From: a bacterium
GTDB lineage: Bacteria > Bacillota_I > Bacilli_A > RF39 > UBA660
Length of the DNA stretch: 6,246 nt
Direction of reading: 5' to 3'
NCBI GenBank assembly: GCA_029007415.1
Contig: JAQXHT010000085.1
Coordinates: forward strand, 1-6,246
Made by a program: the position numbers and the translations under genes. Below the pieces are notes generated by a model that worked only from the letters and a program-made list of their open reading frames with translations, was not told the origin of the DNA and made no database searches. Position 1 is the first letter of the stretch. Each line of letters begins with the position of its first letter. Shown one piece after another: positions 5,129-6,246 of the stretch.

Positions 5129-6246
5129 ATGAATAATAAAGAAAGATTAATGAATATAATTAAGATATTAAAAGATAATAACATTCTAAACGATAGAAGT
5201 CCTAAAAATGTTAAAAAGACAATTGAAAATTTAGGTCCAACGTTCATCAAAATTGGTCAAATTTTATCCACAAGAGTTGATTTAATTCCAGATATTTATG
5301 CCAAAGAATTATCTAAATTAAGAGCTAACGTAACTCCCCTTCCTTTTGAAGAAATAGAAAAAATCTTAAAGAAAGAATATAAGGATGTAAAAAGTGTCTT
5401 TTCACGTGTTAATGAAAGACCAATCGGTTCTGCTTCAATCGCCCAGGTTCATAAAGCTAGATTAAAAGATAATACTTATGTTGCCCTAAAAATTAAAAGA
5501 CCACATATTGAAGAAGAAATCAAACAAGACATTGAACTTTTAAAAGAAGCAGTAAAAATTCTTCATCTTAATCACTTCATAAAAATAATGGACCTAGAAT
5601 CAGTCTTAGATGAATTATATCAATCAACAATGTTAGAACTTGATTTTGAAAAAGAGAAAGAAAATATGTTATTCTTTGAACAACATAATAAAAATGAAAC
5701 ATTTGTTGTTGCACCTAAAGTAATAGAAAATTTATCTTCAAAGAATATTTTGGTAATGGAATACATCGATGGTATAATGGTTTCTAATATCGAAAAATTA
5801 GATAGTGAAGATTATAACAAAAGTTTAATAGCTAAAGAGTTAAGTAAGAATTATATCAAGCAAGCTTTAGATGATGGCTTGTTTCATGCCGACCCTCATC
5901 CAGATAATATTACTATTTATAATAATAAAATATACTTTTTAGATTGGGGAATGGTAGGTACCTTATCAAAATTAAATCAAGCTTTATTAAATAAATGTAT
6001 GAAAGCGATTATTACTGAGGACTATCAAGAAGTAGCAAATTGTCTTTTATCTATGTCAATTAAAAAGAATGAAGTTAATCAAGCAAAGTTAGTAACTGAT
6101 ATTAAAAATATTTTAGAAGAATTTTCAAATATTGGTCTAGAAGAGATTGATACTAAAAAGTTTATAACTTCAATGTTTAAGATGTTACAAGAAAACAATT
6201 TAATTTTAGATCATAATGTTACAATGCTAATAAGAGGAATTGGTGT
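5129..6246 (+). CDS. UbiB/ABC1 (AarF, ADCK-like) atypical kinase, C-terminus cut by window edge
   Basis: The frame is open from ATG 5129 to the right edge (372 residues so far; family members are often 500 or more). UbiB-type atypical kinases bind ATP and affect lipid or isoprenoid-quinone metabolism, usually at the membrane through C-terminal helices that would lie beyond this window. Family landmarks are in order: LGPTFIKIGQILSTR (35-49), containing the KxGQ signature; the alanine-rich nucleotide loop GSASIAQVHKA (100-110); the VALKIKRP lysine (Lys121); LDFEKEKEN (171-179); the catalytic HADPHPDN loop (253-260); and the metal-binding LDWGMVG (271-277). The last normally reads LDFG in this family, so Trp273 is a small variant. 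The gene is divergent from the DUF4230-like gene. The family is certain, the substrate is not known, and a ubiquinone role is unlikely in a Firmicute. Confidence 0.93.
   Translation, partial: MNNKERLMNIIKILKDNNILNDRSPKNVKKTIENLGPTFIKIGQILSTRVDLIPDIYAKELSKLRANVTPLPFEEIEKILKKEYKDVKSVFSRVNERPIGSASIAQVHKARLKDNTYVALKIKRPHIEEEIKQDIELLKEAVKILHLNHFIKIMDLESVLDELYQSTMLELDFEKEKENMLFFEQHNKNETFVVAPKVIENLSSKNILVMEYIDGIMVSNIEKLDSEDYNKSLIAKELSKNYIKQALDDGLFHADPHPDNITIYNNKIYFLDWGMVGTLSKLNQALLNKCMKAIITEDYQEVANCLLSMSIKKNEVNQAKLVTDIKNILEEFSNIGLEEIDTKKFITSMFKMLQENNLILDHNVTMLIRGIG

Noticed and set aside
1..6246. CRISPR arrays, tRNA or rRNA genes, transposases, att sites
   Set aside because: No regularly spaced repeats, cloverleaf-like segments, transposase motifs or flanking direct repeats were seen on either strand.

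Overview
The window comes from a very AT-rich bacterial chromosome, most likely a low-GC member of the Bacillota (Bacilli, Erysipelotrichia or a related gut lineage). Support for this is indirect: strong GGAGG/AGGTGAT-type ribosome binding sites, arginine encoded almost only by AGA, TGG tryptophans with no in-frame TGA, sigma-A-type promoters, and protein families common in Firmicutes (DUF4177, DUF4230-like, MerR/flavodoxin pairs). No RNA gene, CRISPR array, insertion sequence or att site is visible.

Layout. (1) 1-1504: the 3' tail of an unidentified lysine-rich gene, then a 9-bp inverted repeat, then a complete DNA cytosine-5 methyltransferase (163-1401), closed by a strong hairpin terminator. 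(2) 1512-1820, minus strand: a small DUF4177-type protein with its own promoter. (3) 1908-3317, plus strand: a toxin-antitoxin operon. A textbook TTGACA-17-TATAAT promoter overlaps a 16-bp imperfect palindrome and drives an MqsR-family toxin (1984-2343). It is followed 20 nt later by an antitoxin (2364-3284) that joins an MqsA-like zinc-binding segment and Xre-type helix-turn-helix to a C-terminal Panacea/SocA-like (DUF4065) domain; a hairpin terminator follows. (4) 3339-4154: a decaying pair of genes, a minus-strand MerR-family regulator broken by two single-base frameshifts and a divergent flavodoxin that has lost its N-terminal third. A MerR-type promoter with a 19-bp spacer survives between them. 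(5) 4159-6246: a minus-strand membrane-anchored DUF4230-like protein and, divergent from it, a UbiB/ABC1 (AarF) atypical kinase that runs off the right edge.

The methyltransferase, DUF4177 protein and toxin-antitoxin operon look like accessory, defence-type cargo. The broken MerR/flavodoxin pair marks an adjacent region of gene loss. The DUF4230-like and UbiB genes look like ordinary chromosomal genes. The best candidate for an unusual system is the MqsR toxin with its composite MqsA-Panacea antitoxin, together with the symmetric sequences around its promoter. The domain calls rest on motif recognition by eye, without database searches.
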